DNA of 64,000 nt, taken from positions 124,001 to 188,000 of the forward strand of contig NZ_JAUTDO010000009.1 of the NCBI RefSeq assembly GCF_030646165.1, read 5' to 3'. The notes below the pieces were generated by a model, which saw only the letters and a program-made list of their open reading frames with translations, ran no database searches and was not told where the DNA came from. A program made the translations under genes and the position numbers. Shown piece after piece: positions 52,411-62,593 of this stretch. Source of the DNA: Conexibacter sp. CPCC 206217 (GTDB lineage: Bacteria > Actinomycetota > Thermoleophilia > Solirubrobacterales > Solirubrobacteraceae). Position 1 is the stretch's first letter; each line of letters starts with the position of its first letter.

Positions 52411-53589
52411 ATGGCCTCCTCGCCCCACCTGCGTCCCTGGCATCAGCTGCCGTCCGCGGTCGCCGAGGTGCTGCGGCCCGAGCTGCCCGGCGTCGCGCGC
52501 GAGATCATCGCCGCGGTGCGCGTCGAGGTGCCGCCGTACGCGCGCCGGCTCGACGGGCCGTTCGGGCGCGGCCTGGTCGCCGGCGTCGAGCAGGCGCTGC
52601 GCCAGTTCCTCGACGGGATCGAGGCCGGCGGGAGGATGCCGCGGGCGCGCGTCTACGTCGACCTCGGCCGCGGCGAGATGCGCGCCGGCCGTTCGCTCGA
52701 CACGCTGCTGAGCGCCTACCGCGTCGGCGCGCGCGTCGCCTGGCGCCGCTTCGCGCTGCTGGGCGCCGACGCGGGGCTGGAGCCCGGCACGCTGTTTCAG
52801 CTGGCCGAATCGATCTTCGTCTACATCGACGAGCTGTCGGCGAAGTCGGCGGAGGGCTACGCGCTGGAGCAGTCGGCGGCCGCGGGCGAGCGCAGCGCGC
52901 GTCGCCAGCGGCTCGTGCGGTTGCTGGTGCGCCAGCCGCCGGCCGACCCGATCGACGTCGAGGAGATCGCGCGCGAGGCCGACTGGCGGCTGCCCGAGAC
53001 GCTCGCGGTCCTGGCGCTGGGGGAGGAGGAGCGCGCGCGGATCGTGCCGCGCCTGCCGGCCGACACGATCGTCGAGACGCTCGGCGAGATCGTCGTCGCG
53101 ATCGTCCCGGAGCCCGACCGCAGCGACCGCGGGCCGCAGCTGGAGCGCGCCGTCGGCGTGCGCCACCACGCCGCGCTCGGCCCGTCGGTCTCGTGGCGCG
53201 ACGCGGCGCTCAGCCTCGCTCGCGCGCGGGCGGTGCTGGCGCTGGTCGCCGACGGCGCGATCGCCGGCAGAGGCGTAGTGCGCGCCGAGGACCACGCCGC
53301 CGCGCTGCTGCTGCGCAGCGACCGCCGCCTGACGCAGGAGCTGATCCGCACCCGCCTGGCGCCGCTCGACGCGCTGCCCGACAGCGCGCGCGAGCGGCTG
53401 ACCGAGACGCTCGGCGCCTGGATCGCCGCCCAGGGCCGCCTCCAGGTCGTCGCCGAGCGCCTCCACGTCCACCCGCAGACGGCCCGTTACCGCCTCGGCC
53501 AGCTGAGAGAGCTGTTCGGGGAGGCGTTGGAGGATCCCGGCAGACGGTTCGAGTTGGAGCTGGCGCTGCGGGCCGACGGGCTGCTGTAA
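52411..53589 (+). CDS. PucR/CdaR-type transcriptional regulator
   Basis: A 392-residue regulator: residues about 10-165 are a helical sensory domain (VAREIIAAVRVEVPPYARRLDGPFGRG, ESIFVYIDELSAKSAEGYA), then a GGDEF-like degenerate middle part, and a C-terminal PucR HTH_30 (LGAWIAAQGRLQVVAERLHVHPQTARYRLGQLRELFG). It probably controls the divergent desaturase in response to a membrane or lipid signal, by position only. ATG 52411 is chosen; GTG 52381 would add ten residues and cover the dyad. A long hairpin follows its stop. Confidence 0.88.
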   Translation: MASSPHLRPWHQLPSAVAEVLRPELPGVAREIIAAVRVEVPPYARRLDGPFGRGLVAGVEQALRQFLDGIEAGGRMPRARVYVDLGRGEMRAGRSLDTLLSAYRVGARVAWRRFALLGADAGLEPGTLFQLAESIFVYIDELSAKSAEGYALEQSAAAGERSARRQRLVRLLVRQPPADPIDVEEIAREADWRLPETLAVLALGEEERARIVPRLPADTIVETLGEIVVAIVPEPDRSDRGPQLERAVGVRHHAALGPSVSWRDAALSLARARAVLALVADGAIAGRGVVRAEDHAAALLLRSDRRLTQELIRTRLAPLDALPDSARERLTETLGAWIAAQGRLQVVAERLHVHPQTARYRLGQLRELFGEALEDPGRRFELELALRADGLL

Positions 53590-53591
53590 GG

Positions 53592-53640
53592 GAGGAACGG
53601 TCGTTTGCTGGTCCCACAGACCAGTGAACGACCGCTCCTC
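53592..53640 (+). terminator. Long hairpin after the PucR-type gene
   Basis: A 22-position stem (GAGGAACGGTCGTT, then TGCTGGTC, paired with their complement, with one A-C mismatch and two G-U pairs) closes a CCACA loop. It starts 2 bases after the stop, so it is a likely terminator despite the lack of a U run. The upper part GCTGGTC-YCACA-GACC is shared with the hairpin after dnaE2. Confidence 0.6.
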
Positions 53641-53689
53641 GAACGCGTGCCGGCGCGGAGGGCCGGCGGGCGCGCGAAGATGCGGCGCG

Positions 53690-55312
53690 ATGGCGGCTCG
53701 TCTTCGCTCCCTCTGGGAACGGCTCGTCGCGCACCCGTGGCTCGTCGGGGATCCGGCGCTGCCGGGGCGCGTCGTGCGGCTGCGGGCGCGCTGGATGACG
53801 ATCGGCGCGATCGTGCTCGCCAACGCCGTCGGGACGCTGATCGTCGTCGCGTTCGCCGTCCTGGCGCTGCCGAAGCCCGACGGCGCGCTCGACGGCAGCG
53901 GCGTGCTCGCGCTCAACCTCGGCCTCGCCGGGCTCTACGCGCTCGTCGCGCTGACCGGCGGCGTCGTCTGGGGTCGCCGGACGGTCGAGGCCGGGCCGGC
54001 GGGCACCGGCGCCTGGCTGGCCGCCGACCTGCGTCCTGACGCGCGCCAGCGCCGCCACGTCCTGCGCGCTCCGCTGCGCGTGATGCGCGTCGCGGCGACG
54101 CTGTGGCTCGGCGGCGCGGTCGCGTTCAGCGTGCTCGACGGGATCGTCGACCCGCTGCTGGGCCTCGGCGTCGGGCTGACGGTCGCGCTCGGCGGCCTGA
54201 CGACGTCCGCGTTCGCCTACCTGCTCGCGGAGCTGGCGCTGCGGCCGGTCGTCGCCCGCGCGCTCGCCGACGACGCGCCCGACCGTCGCGGCGTGCCGGG
54301 CGTCGCGACGCGCTGGCTGCTGGCGTGGACGCTCGGGACCGCGGTCCCGGTCGTCGGGCTCGTGCTGATCGGGATCGTCGCCTTCACGAACGTCGACATC
54401 ACCGTCACGACGTTGGCGATCGCGATCGTCGTGCTCGGCTCGATCGCGCTCGTCTTCGGCGCCTTCGTGTCGGTGCTGGCGGTCTACGCGACGGTCCACC
54501 CGATCGGCGCGATCCGCCGCGCCAGCAGGCGCGTCGAGCAGGGCGACTACGACGTCGAGCTGCGTGTCTGGGACGGCAGCGAGGTCGGCGAGCTGCAGGC
54601 CGGCTTCAACGCGATGGTCGTCGGCCTGCGCGAGCGCGAGCGGATGCGCGACCTGTTCGGCCGCCAGGTGGGGGAGGACGTCGCCAGGCAGGCGCTGGAG
54701 CGGGAGGTCGCGCTGGGCGGAGAGACGCGCGACGTCGCGGTCCTGTTCGTGGACCTCGTCGGCTCCACGGCGCTCGCGACGCGGCGCCCGCCGCAGGAGG
54801 TGGTCGCGCTGCTGAACGGCTTCTTCGCCGACGTCGTCGACGTGGTCGAGCGCAACGGCGGCTGGATCAACAAGTTCCAGGGCGACGCCGCGCTGGCGAT
54901 CTTCGGCGCGCCGCTGCCGCTGGCGGACAAGGAGGCGCGCGCGCTGCGGGCCGGGCGCGAGCTGGGCGAGCGGCTGCGCGCGCACGACGAGCTGGACGCG
55001 GGCGTCGGCGTCGCGGCGGGTCCGGCCGTGGCGGGCCACGTCGGCGCCGAGCGGCGCTTCGAGTACACGGTGATCGGCGACGCCGTCAACGAGGCGGCGC
55101 GGCTGTCGGATCGGGCGAAGCGCGATCCGGGGCGGGTGCTGGCCTCCGGCGCGGCGCTCGCGCGGGCCGCGCGGGCGGAGGTGGCGCGAGGTGGCGAGCA
55201 CGCGGCGGGTGACTCGCCGTACGGCGAAGCCGCCCACTGGCAGCTCGACGGCGAGGCAACGCTGCGCGGGCGCGATGCGCCCACGCAGCTCGCGACTCCT
55301 GTCCAGGGTTAA
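53690..55312 (+). CDS. Membrane adenylate cyclase, class III, with HAMP domain
   Basis: A 540-residue protein with six predicted membrane helices (residues about 30-275), a HAMP linker (HPIGAIRRASRRVEQGDYDVELRV) and a class III cyclase domain. Metal Asp residues are in VAVLFVDLVGSTAL and FQGDAALAIFG; the adenine-selecting Lys (INKFQGD) and Asp (YTVIGDAVNEAARLS) and the transition-state Asn/Arg are present, so it should make cAMP. The layout matches the mycobacterial Rv1318c/Rv3645 group. ATG 53690 is preferred. Its stop overlaps that of the convergent gene by 4 bases. Confidence 0.92.
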   Translation: MAARLRSLWERLVAHPWLVGDPALPGRVVRLRARWMTIGAIVLANAVGTLIVVAFAVLALPKPDGALDGSGVLALNLGLAGLYALVALTGGVVWGRRTVEAGPAGTGAWLAADLRPDARQRRHVLRAPLRVMRVAATLWLGGAVAFSVLDGIVDPLLGLGVGLTVALGGLTTSAFAYLLAELALRPVVARALADDAPDRRGVPGVATRWLLAWTLGTAVPVVGLVLIGIVAFTNVDITVTTLAIAIVVLGSIALVFGAFVSVLAVYATVHPIGAIRRASRRVEQGDYDVELRVWDGSEVGELQAGFNAMVVGLRERERMRDLFGRQVGEDVARQALEREVALGGETRDVAVLFVDLVGSTALATRRPPQEVVALLNGFFADVVDVVERNGGWINKFQGDAALAIFGAPLPLADKEARALRAGRELGERLRAHDELDAGVGVAAGPAVAGHVGAERRFEYTVIGDAVNEAARLSDRAKRDPGRVLASGAALARAARAEVARGGEHAAGDSPYGEAAHWQLDGEATLRGRDAPTQLATPVQG

Positions 55313-55698
55313 GCGGCGGCGGACTCGCCGTCGGCCGGGGTCTCGACGACCTCGACCACTTCGACGACCTCGACCACCGCGACGGCCTCGGGCTCCGGCT
55401 CGGCCTCGATCCGCGCGATCACGTCGTTCCAGACGTACAGCACCGGCACCTGGTAGTAGCCGGAGTATCTGGCGCGGAAGCGGATCAGCTCGTCGCTCTC
55501 CCAGAAACGCTCCCAGTCGGCTCTGGAGTCGAACCAGCACATGTGGTCGAACTTGTAGCGATCGTCACGCGACTGGTGGACCTGGACCTCTTTCGCGCCG
55601 TACTTGAACGCCAGCGGCGCGAGGTCCTGCAGGGCAGCGGCGAGTCTCTCGTGACGAGCGATCGTGGCGTACCAGGGGATGTGAACGACACCGGCCAT
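55309..55698 (-). CDS. Small ABM/dimeric-barrel-like protein linked to ccr
   Basis: A 129-residue cytoplasmic protein. VVHIPWYATIARHERLAAAL, YGAKEVQVHQSRDDRYKFDHMCWF and RADWERFWESDELIRFRARYSGYYQVPV suggest a ferredoxin-like dimeric alpha/beta barrel of the antibiotic-monooxygenase type. The tail (VEVVEVVEVVET) is encoded by a short tandem repeat. A strong AGGAGG lies 7 bases before ATG 55698, and the crotonyl-CoA carboxylase/reductase gene ends 27 bases upstream, so the two are one operon. The function is unknown; a role with Ccr is inferred only from linkage. Confidence 0.75.
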   Translation of the reverse strand: MAGVVHIPWYATIARHERLAAALQDLAPLAFKYGAKEVQVHQSRDDRYKFDHMCWFDSRADWERFWESDELIRFRARYSGYYQVPVLYVWNDVIARIEAEPEPEAVAVVEVVEVVEVVETPADGESAAA

Positions 55699-55725
55699 TG
55701 TGGAACCTCCTGGCGGGCGCGCGGT

Positions 55726-56982
55726 TTACGCGCCCACCTCTGCTCGGATCGCACCCGGGCCGTCGGCTGTCTTGCCCTGTCCTTCGCCAGTGGCGCCGAC
55801 GAGGATCGCGATCTTGCCGAGGTGCTTGTTGTCTCGAAGGAGCTGATGCGCTTCCGCGACGCTCTCGAAGCCCATCGTCTGCCACAGGACCGGCCGGACG
55901 AGCGACTGCTCGATCAGCTCATTGGCCTTCGTCGCCTCCCAGGCGTTCGCGAAGTGTGAGCCGATGATCTGCTTCTGCTTCATCCAGAGGTACCGAACGT
56001 CGAAGTCGAGCTGAAAGCCGGAGGTCGCGCCGCAGATGACGACCTTACCGAACGGCTTGACGGCGAGGACGGACGTCGGGAAGGTCGCTCTGCCGACGTG
56101 CTCGAAGACGATGTCCGGCGCGCCGCCGAGCTTCTCCTCCAGGTCCTTGCAGAAGCGCCGCGACTCCTTGAAGCGCGCCTTGTCCTCCTCCGGCGTCTCG
56201 CCGCCGCGGCGCATCATCCCCTTGTAGTCGTTGCGGTCGATGTAGTCGGCCGCGCCGAGCTGCTTCACCAGCTCGCCCTTGTCGGCCGAGGAGACGACGC
56301 CGACCGACTGCGCGCCGGCGATCTTGCACAGCTGCGTCGCGAACACGCCGAGGCCGCCGGCGGCGCCCCAGATCAGCACGCGGTGGCCGGGCTGCAGCTT
56401 CGCCTGGTCCATCAGCATCCGGTACGCGGTGAAGTAGGTGAGGCCGTAGGAGGCGGCCTCCTCCCACGACAGGTGCGCGGGCTTGGGCAGCAGCTGCTGC
56501 GCCTGCACCTTGCAGAACTGCGCGAACGAGCCCCACGTCGTCTCGTAGCCCCAGATCTGCTGCGACGGCGCCGCGAGCGGATCGAGGCCGTGCACCTCGG
56601 GATCCTCGTAGGAGGCCTGGTTGCAGTGGATCACGACCTCGTCGCCGGGCTTCCAGCGCGTCACGCCCTCGCCGACCTTCCAGACGATCCCGGAGGCGTC
56701 GGAGCCGCCGATGTGGTGACCGTACCGGGGGTGGTCGCCGTACTTCATGATCGAGACGGGCTCGCCGAGCGCGGCCCATACGTTGTTGAAGTTGACGCCC
56801 GCGGCCATCACGCGTACGACGACCTCGAAGGCGCCTGGGTGGGGCGTCTCGATCTGCTCGACCTGGAACGCGTCTACGGGCTCGCCGAAGCGCTCCTCGC
56901 GGATCACCCAGGCGGTCATCGTCTCCGGGAGCGTGCCCGGCTCGGTCTCGACAGTCGCGATCTGGCTCACGTCAACAGCCAC
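55726..56982 (-). CDS. ccr: Crotonyl-CoA carboxylase/reductase
   Basis: A 418-residue medium-chain dehydrogenase/reductase that reductively carboxylates crotonyl-CoA to ethylmalonyl-CoA with NADPH and CO2. Ccr-type signatures: AAGVNFNNVWAALGEPVS, WKPGDEVVIHC, QQIWGYETTWGSFAQF, LLPKPAHLSWEEAASYG, VLIWGAAGGLGVFATQ (NADPH), IVFEHVGRATFPTSV and KQIIGSHFANAWEATKAN. Tyr146-Glu147 replaces the Phe-Glu I recall from characterised Ccr in the CO2 pocket. GTG 56982 is preferred because GGAAGAGG lies just before it; longer frames start further up. It is divergent from an ABC transporter. Confidence 0.92.
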   Translation of the reverse strand: MAVDVSQIATVETEPGTLPETMTAWVIREERFGEPVDAFQVEQIETPHPGAFEVVVRVMAAGVNFNNVWAALGEPVSIMKYGDHPRYGHHIGGSDASGIVWKVGEGVTRWKPGDEVVIHCNQASYEDPEVHGLDPLAAPSQQIWGYETTWGSFAQFCKVQAQQLLPKPAHLSWEEAASYGLTYFTAYRMLMDQAKLQPGHRVLIWGAAGGLGVFATQLCKIAGAQSVGVVSSADKGELVKQLGAADYIDRNDYKGMMRRGGETPEEDKARFKESRRFCKDLEEKLGGAPDIVFEHVGRATFPTSVLAVKPFGKVVICGATSGFQLDFDVRYLWMKQKQIIGSHFANAWEATKANELIEQSLVRPVLWQTMGFESVAEAHQLLRDNKHLGKIAILVGATGEGQGKTADGPGAIRAEVGA

Positions 56983-57109
56983 AGGTCCTCTTCCCACTCG
57001 TGGACGGGCGGCCATGGTAGATCCGCGCGCCGCGCAAGCACGCCGGTTCACGGAGTGAAACGACGCGAGGCCGCGCGCACGCGCGCCAATGGCTAACCTC
57101 GGGTGCGGG

Positions 57110-58069
57110 ATGGCGTCGGAGCAGGAGATCGTCAGGGTCGCGGGCCTGCGCAAGCGCTATCGAGCGGACGGACCCGACGCCGTCGCCGGGATCGACTTCA
57201 GCGTCCGCGAGGGCGAGATCTTCGGACTGCTCGGCCCCAACGGCGCCGGCAAGACGACGACGATCGGCGTGATCACCACGCGTGTGCGGCCGACCGCCGG
57301 CAGCGCGACGGTCGACGGCCACGACGTCGCCGGTGAGCCGGTCGCGGTGAAGCGGCTGATCGCGGTCGTGCCGCAGATGAGCAACCTCGACCGCAGCCTC
57401 ACCGCGATCGAGAACCTGACCTTCCACGCCGCCTACTTCGGCGCCGGCCGCCGCGAGCGGCGCGAGCGCGCGATGGAGCTGCTGGAGCGCTTCGGCCTCG
57501 GCGAGCGCGCGAAGGAGAAGGTCGCCACCTACTCCGGCGGCATGGCGCAGCGGTTGATGATCGCCCGCGCGCTGATGCACCAGCCGCGCGTGCTGTTCCT
57601 CGACGAGCCGACGACGGGCCTCGATCCGCAGTCGCGCCACTTCCTCTGGGAGACGATGCTCGACCTGCGCACGCGCGGCACGACGCTCGTGCTGACGACC
57701 CACGACATGGCCGAGGCCGACCGCCTCTGCGACCGCATCGCGGTCGTCGACCACGGCAGGATCATCGCGCTCGACACGCCGCGCGGCCTGCGCGGGCTGC
57801 TGCCGGCCGAGGCCGGGATCGATCTGCTGCTGGAGGGGGCGCCGCCCGCCGCTGCGAGGTTCGAGGCGCTGTCCGGCGCCGAGAAGGTCGAGGTGTCCGA
57901 GGCGGGCGAGGGCCGTTGGCGCGTGCGCGTCTATGGCACCGGCGCCGGACTCGCCTCCGAAGCGCTCGCGACGACGAGCGCCGACGGCAACGGCCTGATC
58001 GAGCTGCGCCGCCTCGAGGGCAGCCTCGAGGACGTCTTCATGCACCTCACAGGTCGGGAGATGCGATGA
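57110..58069 (+). CDS. ABC transporter ATP-binding protein, DrrA type
   Basis: A 319-residue ATPase with Walker A GPNGAGKTTTIGV, signature YSGGMAQRLMIARAL, Walker B VLFLDEPTTGLD and the switch His in LTTHDM, plus a C-terminal extension of about 90 residues typical of the daunorubicin-resistance type. It powers the permease encoded next for export of a drug or lipid. ATG 57110 is used; ATG 57089 in frame is an alternative. Confidence 0.93.
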   Translation: MASEQEIVRVAGLRKRYRADGPDAVAGIDFSVREGEIFGLLGPNGAGKTTTIGVITTRVRPTAGSATVDGHDVAGEPVAVKRLIAVVPQMSNLDRSLTAIENLTFHAAYFGAGRRERRERAMELLERFGLGERAKEKVATYSGGMAQRLMIARALMHQPRVLFLDEPTTGLDPQSRHFLWETMLDLRTRGTTLVLTTHDMAEADRLCDRIAVVDHGRIIALDTPRGLRGLLPAEAGIDLLLEGAPPAAARFEALSGAEKVEVSEAGEGRWRVRVYGTGAGLASEALATTSADGNGLIELRRLEGSLEDVFMHLTGREMR

Positions 58070-58142
58070 AACTGCGGGCAAAGCCCTCGTTCCACTGGGA
58101 ACGCTCGCCTGGCGGCTCGCCTTCCCACGCGCAGGACGCTCG

Positions 58143-58928
58143 ATGACCGCCGCCTCCTCCCAGCTGCGCACGTTCCTCGCGCTCTGCTCGCGCGACCTGT
58201 GGGTGACGGTCCGGCGCGAGCCCGGCAGCTTCCTGATCCAGGCGCTGCTGCAGCCGATCTTCTTCCTCTTCGTCTTCGGCCGCGTGCTGCCGGACATCGG
58301 CGCCGCGCAGGGCGACTACGGCGCGCAGCTGCTGCCGGGCGTGATGGCGCTGACGCTGGTGCTGACCGCGCTGCAGAACACCGCGCTGCCGCTGGTGATC
58401 GAGTTCTCCTTCACGAAGGAGATCGAGGATCGCCTGCTGGCGCCGATCGGGGTCGAGTGGGTCGGGGCGCAGAAGATGCTGATCGCGGCGCTGCGGGCGA
58501 TCGTCGCGGCGGCGCTGATCCTGCCGCTGGGCGCGCTGATCCTGCCGGGCGGGATCGACCTCGGCGCGATCTCGTGGGGCACGCTGCTGCTGGTCGCGAT
58601 CCCCGGCGCGCTGACGGCCGCGGCGATGGGCCTGGTGCTCGGCACGGCGGTCCCGCCGCAGCGGATCTCGATCATGTTCGCGCTGATCCTGACGCCGCTG
58701 ATCTTCACCGGCGCGACCTTCTACCCGTGGCAGTCGCTCGAGAACCTGCGCTGGTTCCAGGTCTTCACGCTGTTCAACCCGATGACGTACGTGAGCGAGG
58801 GGATGCGCGCGGCGACGACCGCCGGGCCGCACCTCGGCAGCGAGTGGATCGCGCTCGGCCTCGTCGTCACGCTCGTGCTGTTCTGGGCCGTCGGCCTGCG
58901 CGGCTTCCGCCGCCGCGCGGTCGCGTAG
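58143..58928 (+). CDS. ABC-2 type exporter permease
   Basis: A 261-residue membrane protein with six predicted helices and the ABC-2 features FLALCSRDLWVTVRREPGSFLIQALLQP, FTKEIEDRLLAPI and LNPMTYVSEGMRAA. It pairs with the ATPase encoded just upstream. The 73 bases between the two genes are unusually many for such a pair and contain a small hairpin CGTTCC-ACTG-GGAACG at 58088-58103. Confidence 0.92.
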   Translation: MTAASSQLRTFLALCSRDLWVTVRREPGSFLIQALLQPIFFLFVFGRVLPDIGAAQGDYGAQLLPGVMALTLVLTALQNTALPLVIEFSFTKEIEDRLLAPIGVEWVGAQKMLIAALRAIVAAALILPLGALILPGGIDLGAISWGTLLLVAIPGALTAAAMGLVLGTAVPPQRISIMFALILTPLIFTGATFYPWQSLENLRWFQVFTLFNPMTYVSEGMRAATTAGPHLGSEWIALGLVVTLVLFWAVGLRGFRRRAVA

Positions 58929-58993
58929 ACGCCGCCTCACAGGAATTTCACGGCCGCCGGGAAGGATTGCGCGGCCGCGGAGTCTCGACGGGC

Positions 58994-59999
58994 ATGCGCA
59001 CACGACTGATCCCGCTCGCGGTCCTCGCCGGCGTCGCCGGCATCGCGACCGCCGTCCTGCCGAGCCTGGCGACTGGCGACACGCCGCCGTCGACCGGCAG
59101 CTTCGTCGCCTCCGACTTCGCGTGGAGCGCCGTCGGCGGCGGTCCGACCGTGACGATCGTCCCCGGCGGGACCGTCAGATTCTCGTATCCGTCTGGCGGC
59201 AGCGCGCACAACGCCGACTTCGGCTCCGACGGTCCGTCGTCGTGCTCGCCGTCGCTGCCGGGCGCGCCCGAGGAGTCGGGCTGGAGCAGCGACTGCAGAT
59301 TCGACACGGCCGGGACGTACAGATTCTTCTGCGACCTGCATCCGAACATGGCCGGCACCGTCGTCGTGACGAGCGAGACGAGAACGACACCGACCGAGCC
59401 GACGACCGACAGAACGACCACGACGCCGACGACGCCCGGCAGAACGACCACGACGCCGACGAGAACCACCACGACACCGACGACCACGACCGGCAGAACG
59501 ACGCCGGACACGGGGACGCCCGGCGGCGACGGCGGCAGGGGCGGCGACGGCGGCGGCAGGGGCGCAGGCGGCGGGGACGCCGGCGGCGGTGGGGGCGGCA
59601 CGGGCGGCGGCGGTGGCTCCGCGCCGACCCGCTCCAACGCGCCCGGTGGCGCAGGCGGCGCGCGCCCCACCGCCGGAGGCACGCTGGCCCTGCGCGTCGC
59701 GCGCGCCCAGCGCGGCACGCACGTGAGCGGTTCGCTGGCGCTCGGCAGAGCGAGAGCGCGCGTCCGCGTCGAGCTGCTCGCGAGCCCCAGAGCGCTCGGC
59801 AGAAGAGGCCGCACGCCGCTGGTCGCCGGCAGCCTCTCCAAGCGCAGCGCAGGCCCCGGCACGGTCAGATTCACGGTCGCGCTGTCACCGGCCGCCACGC
59901 GAGCCCTCCAGCGCCGCGGAGCCCTCGCCCTGACGGTCCGCGCCACCGCCACGCCGCTCTCCGGCGGCAAGCCGAGAACGGCCCGCGCCACGGTCACGC

Positions 60000-60025
<26 letters not shown>
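58994..60025 (+). CDS. Secreted cupredoxin-domain protein with Thr- and Gly-rich linkers
   Basis: A 343-residue exported protein. After the signal peptide (about 27 residues), residues 35-130 form a blue-copper domain with the type 1 ligands His (GGSAHNADFG) and Cys/His/Met (YRFFCDLHPNMAGTV). Then come a Thr/Pro-rich tract (residues 135-175), a Gly-rich tract (180-215) and a C-terminal beta domain (LRVARAQRGTHVSGSLALG). It may carry electrons or copper at the cell surface. Arg is mostly AGA in the linker. ATG 58994 is chosen. Its last 26 bases overlap the convergent corA gene. Confidence 0.85.
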
Positions 60026-60977
<952 letters not shown>

Positions 60978-61015
60978 GCTACCGCGGGCGGGCGACGACG
61001 TGAGGACTCAGGCGG

Positions 61016-62593
61016 TCAGGCGGTGATCGGCTCGGGCTCCGGCGCCAGCTCGGGCGCGGGGACCGGTACCTGCTCGCGCGCCGGCGGGCGTCTGCCGGAG
61101 ATCAGCGCGGCCGCGACGAACGCGCCGAGGATCGCGACGATGCCGCTGATCTTCATGCCCGTGCCGAAGGCGGCGATGAAGGCGTCGTGGGTCGCGTCGA
61201 CGACGCGCGCCGGAGCGGCGCCGTCGCTGACCCCGCCGCCGCCGAGCGACTCGGCGAGGCGGTCGCGCGCACCCTGGCCGACGCCCGGCAGCGACTCGTC
61301 GAGCTTCGACTTGCCGACGCCCGCGACGATCGCACCGAAGACGGCGACGCCGAAGGTCGAGCCGACCATCCGGCCCATCGACAGCACGCCGGAGGCGACG
61401 CCGACCTTCGTGCGGTCGACCGCGTTCATCGCGGCGGTCGTCATCGGCGACATCACGAGGCCGATCCCGACGCCGAGCAGGATGAACGACGGCAGCAGGA
61501 AGCCGTAGCCGGTGTCCGAGGTCAGGAACGACTGCCAGATCTGCGATGCGCCGACGATCAGCATGCCGGTGACGAGCAGCGGCTTGGGTCCGATCCTGTC
61601 GGTCAGGCGGCCGGCGAGCGGCCCCATCACGATCAGCACGAGCGTCATCGGCAGGAAGCGCACGCCGGTCTGCAGCGCCGAGTAGCCGAGGATGTTCTGC
61701 ATGTAGAGGGCGGTGAAGAAGAAGACGGCCATCATCCCGAAGGAGACGATGAAGCCGACGCTGCTGGCGCCGAGGAACTGGCGCGACTTGAAGAACGAGA
61801 AGTCGACCATCGGCGTGTCGACGCGCAGTTCGATCGTCACGAACGCGGCCAGCGAGACGATCGCGAGCGCGATCAGGCCGATGATCCTGGCCGAGCCCCA
61901 GCCCCAGCTGTTGCCCTCGATCAGCGTCAGCACGAGGCTCGTGAGGCCGACCGTCAGCGTCGCGATGCCGGCGTAGTCGATCTTTCTGCCGACCGTCTCG
62001 TCGCGCGACTCCCTGACGGCGAACAGCGTCATCGCGATCGCCGCGGCGGCGACCGGCAGGTTGAGGAAGAAGATCGCGCGCCACGAGACCTGCTCGGTCA
62101 GGAAGCCGCCGACGACCGGGCCGATCGCGAGCGCCAGCGCGGAGACGCCGGCCCACGTGCCGAGCGCCTTGCCGCGCTCCTCGGGCGGGAACGCGTTGGT
62201 CACGATCGACAGCGTCGCGGGCATCATCATCGCCGCGCCGACGCCCTGTATCGCGCGGCCGATCACGAGCAGCGTGTCGTTGGGCGCGAGGCCGATCGCA
62301 GCGCTGGAGAGCGCGAACAGCGAGACGCCGCCGAGGAAGATCTTGCGGCGTCCGAAGATGTCGCCGAGGCGACCACCGACGACGAGCAGCACCGCGAGCG
62401 AGAGCGTGTACGCGTTGATCGTCCATTCGAGGCCGGCGAGACTGGCGCCGAGGTCGTTCTGGATCGAGGGCAGCGCGACGTTCACGACGGTGTTGTCGAG
62501 CATCAGCATGAAGAGCGCGAAGCACATCGCCGCGAGCGTCCACCAGCGGCGGTTCTCCTCGGTCAGCGAGAGGGCGCGTATGCGATCGGTCAT
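61016..62593 (-). CDS. MFS drug exporter, DHA2 (14-helix) family
   Basis: A 525-residue transporter of the EmrB/QacA type. Motif A is GGRLGDIFGRRKIFL, motif D1 LDNTVVNVALPSIQNDL at helix 1, and motif C lies in WAGVSALALAIGPVVGGFL; 14 helices are predicted, with a Pro/Glu-rich cytoplasmic tail. It exports drugs by proton exchange. Its ATG overlaps the marR stop (ATGA), so the two are translationally coupled and MarR is its likely regulator. Confidence 0.94.
   Translation of the reverse strand: MTDRIRALSLTEENRRWWTLAAMCFALFMLMLDNTVVNVALPSIQNDLGASLAGLEWTINAYTLSLAVLLVVGGRLGDIFGRRKIFLGGVSLFALSSAAIGLAPNDTLLVIGRAIQGVGAAMMMPATLSIVTNAFPPEERGKALGTWAGVSALALAIGPVVGGFLTEQVSWRAIFFLNLPVAAAAIAMTLFAVRESRDETVGRKIDYAGIATLTVGLTSLVLTLIEGNSWGWGSARIIGLIALAIVSLAAFVTIELRVDTPMVDFSFFKSRQFLGASSVGFIVSFGMMAVFFFTALYMQNILGYSALQTGVRFLPMTLVLIVMGPLAGRLTDRIGPKPLLVTGMLIVGASQIWQSFLTSDTGYGFLLPSFILLGVGIGLVMSPMTTAAMNAVDRTKVGVASGVLSMGRMVGSTFGVAVFGAIVAGVGKSKLDESLPGVGQGARDRLAESLGGGGVSDGAAPARVVDATHDAFIAAFGTGMKISGIVAILGAFVAAALISGRRPPAREQVPVPAPELAPEPEPITA

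Noticed and set aside
53680..54039. Alternative plus-strand frame from ATG 53680 before the cyclase
   Set aside because: It reads Arg/Ala-rich sequence without hydrophobic helices, while the frame from 53690 gives six membrane segments and a full cyclase domain.
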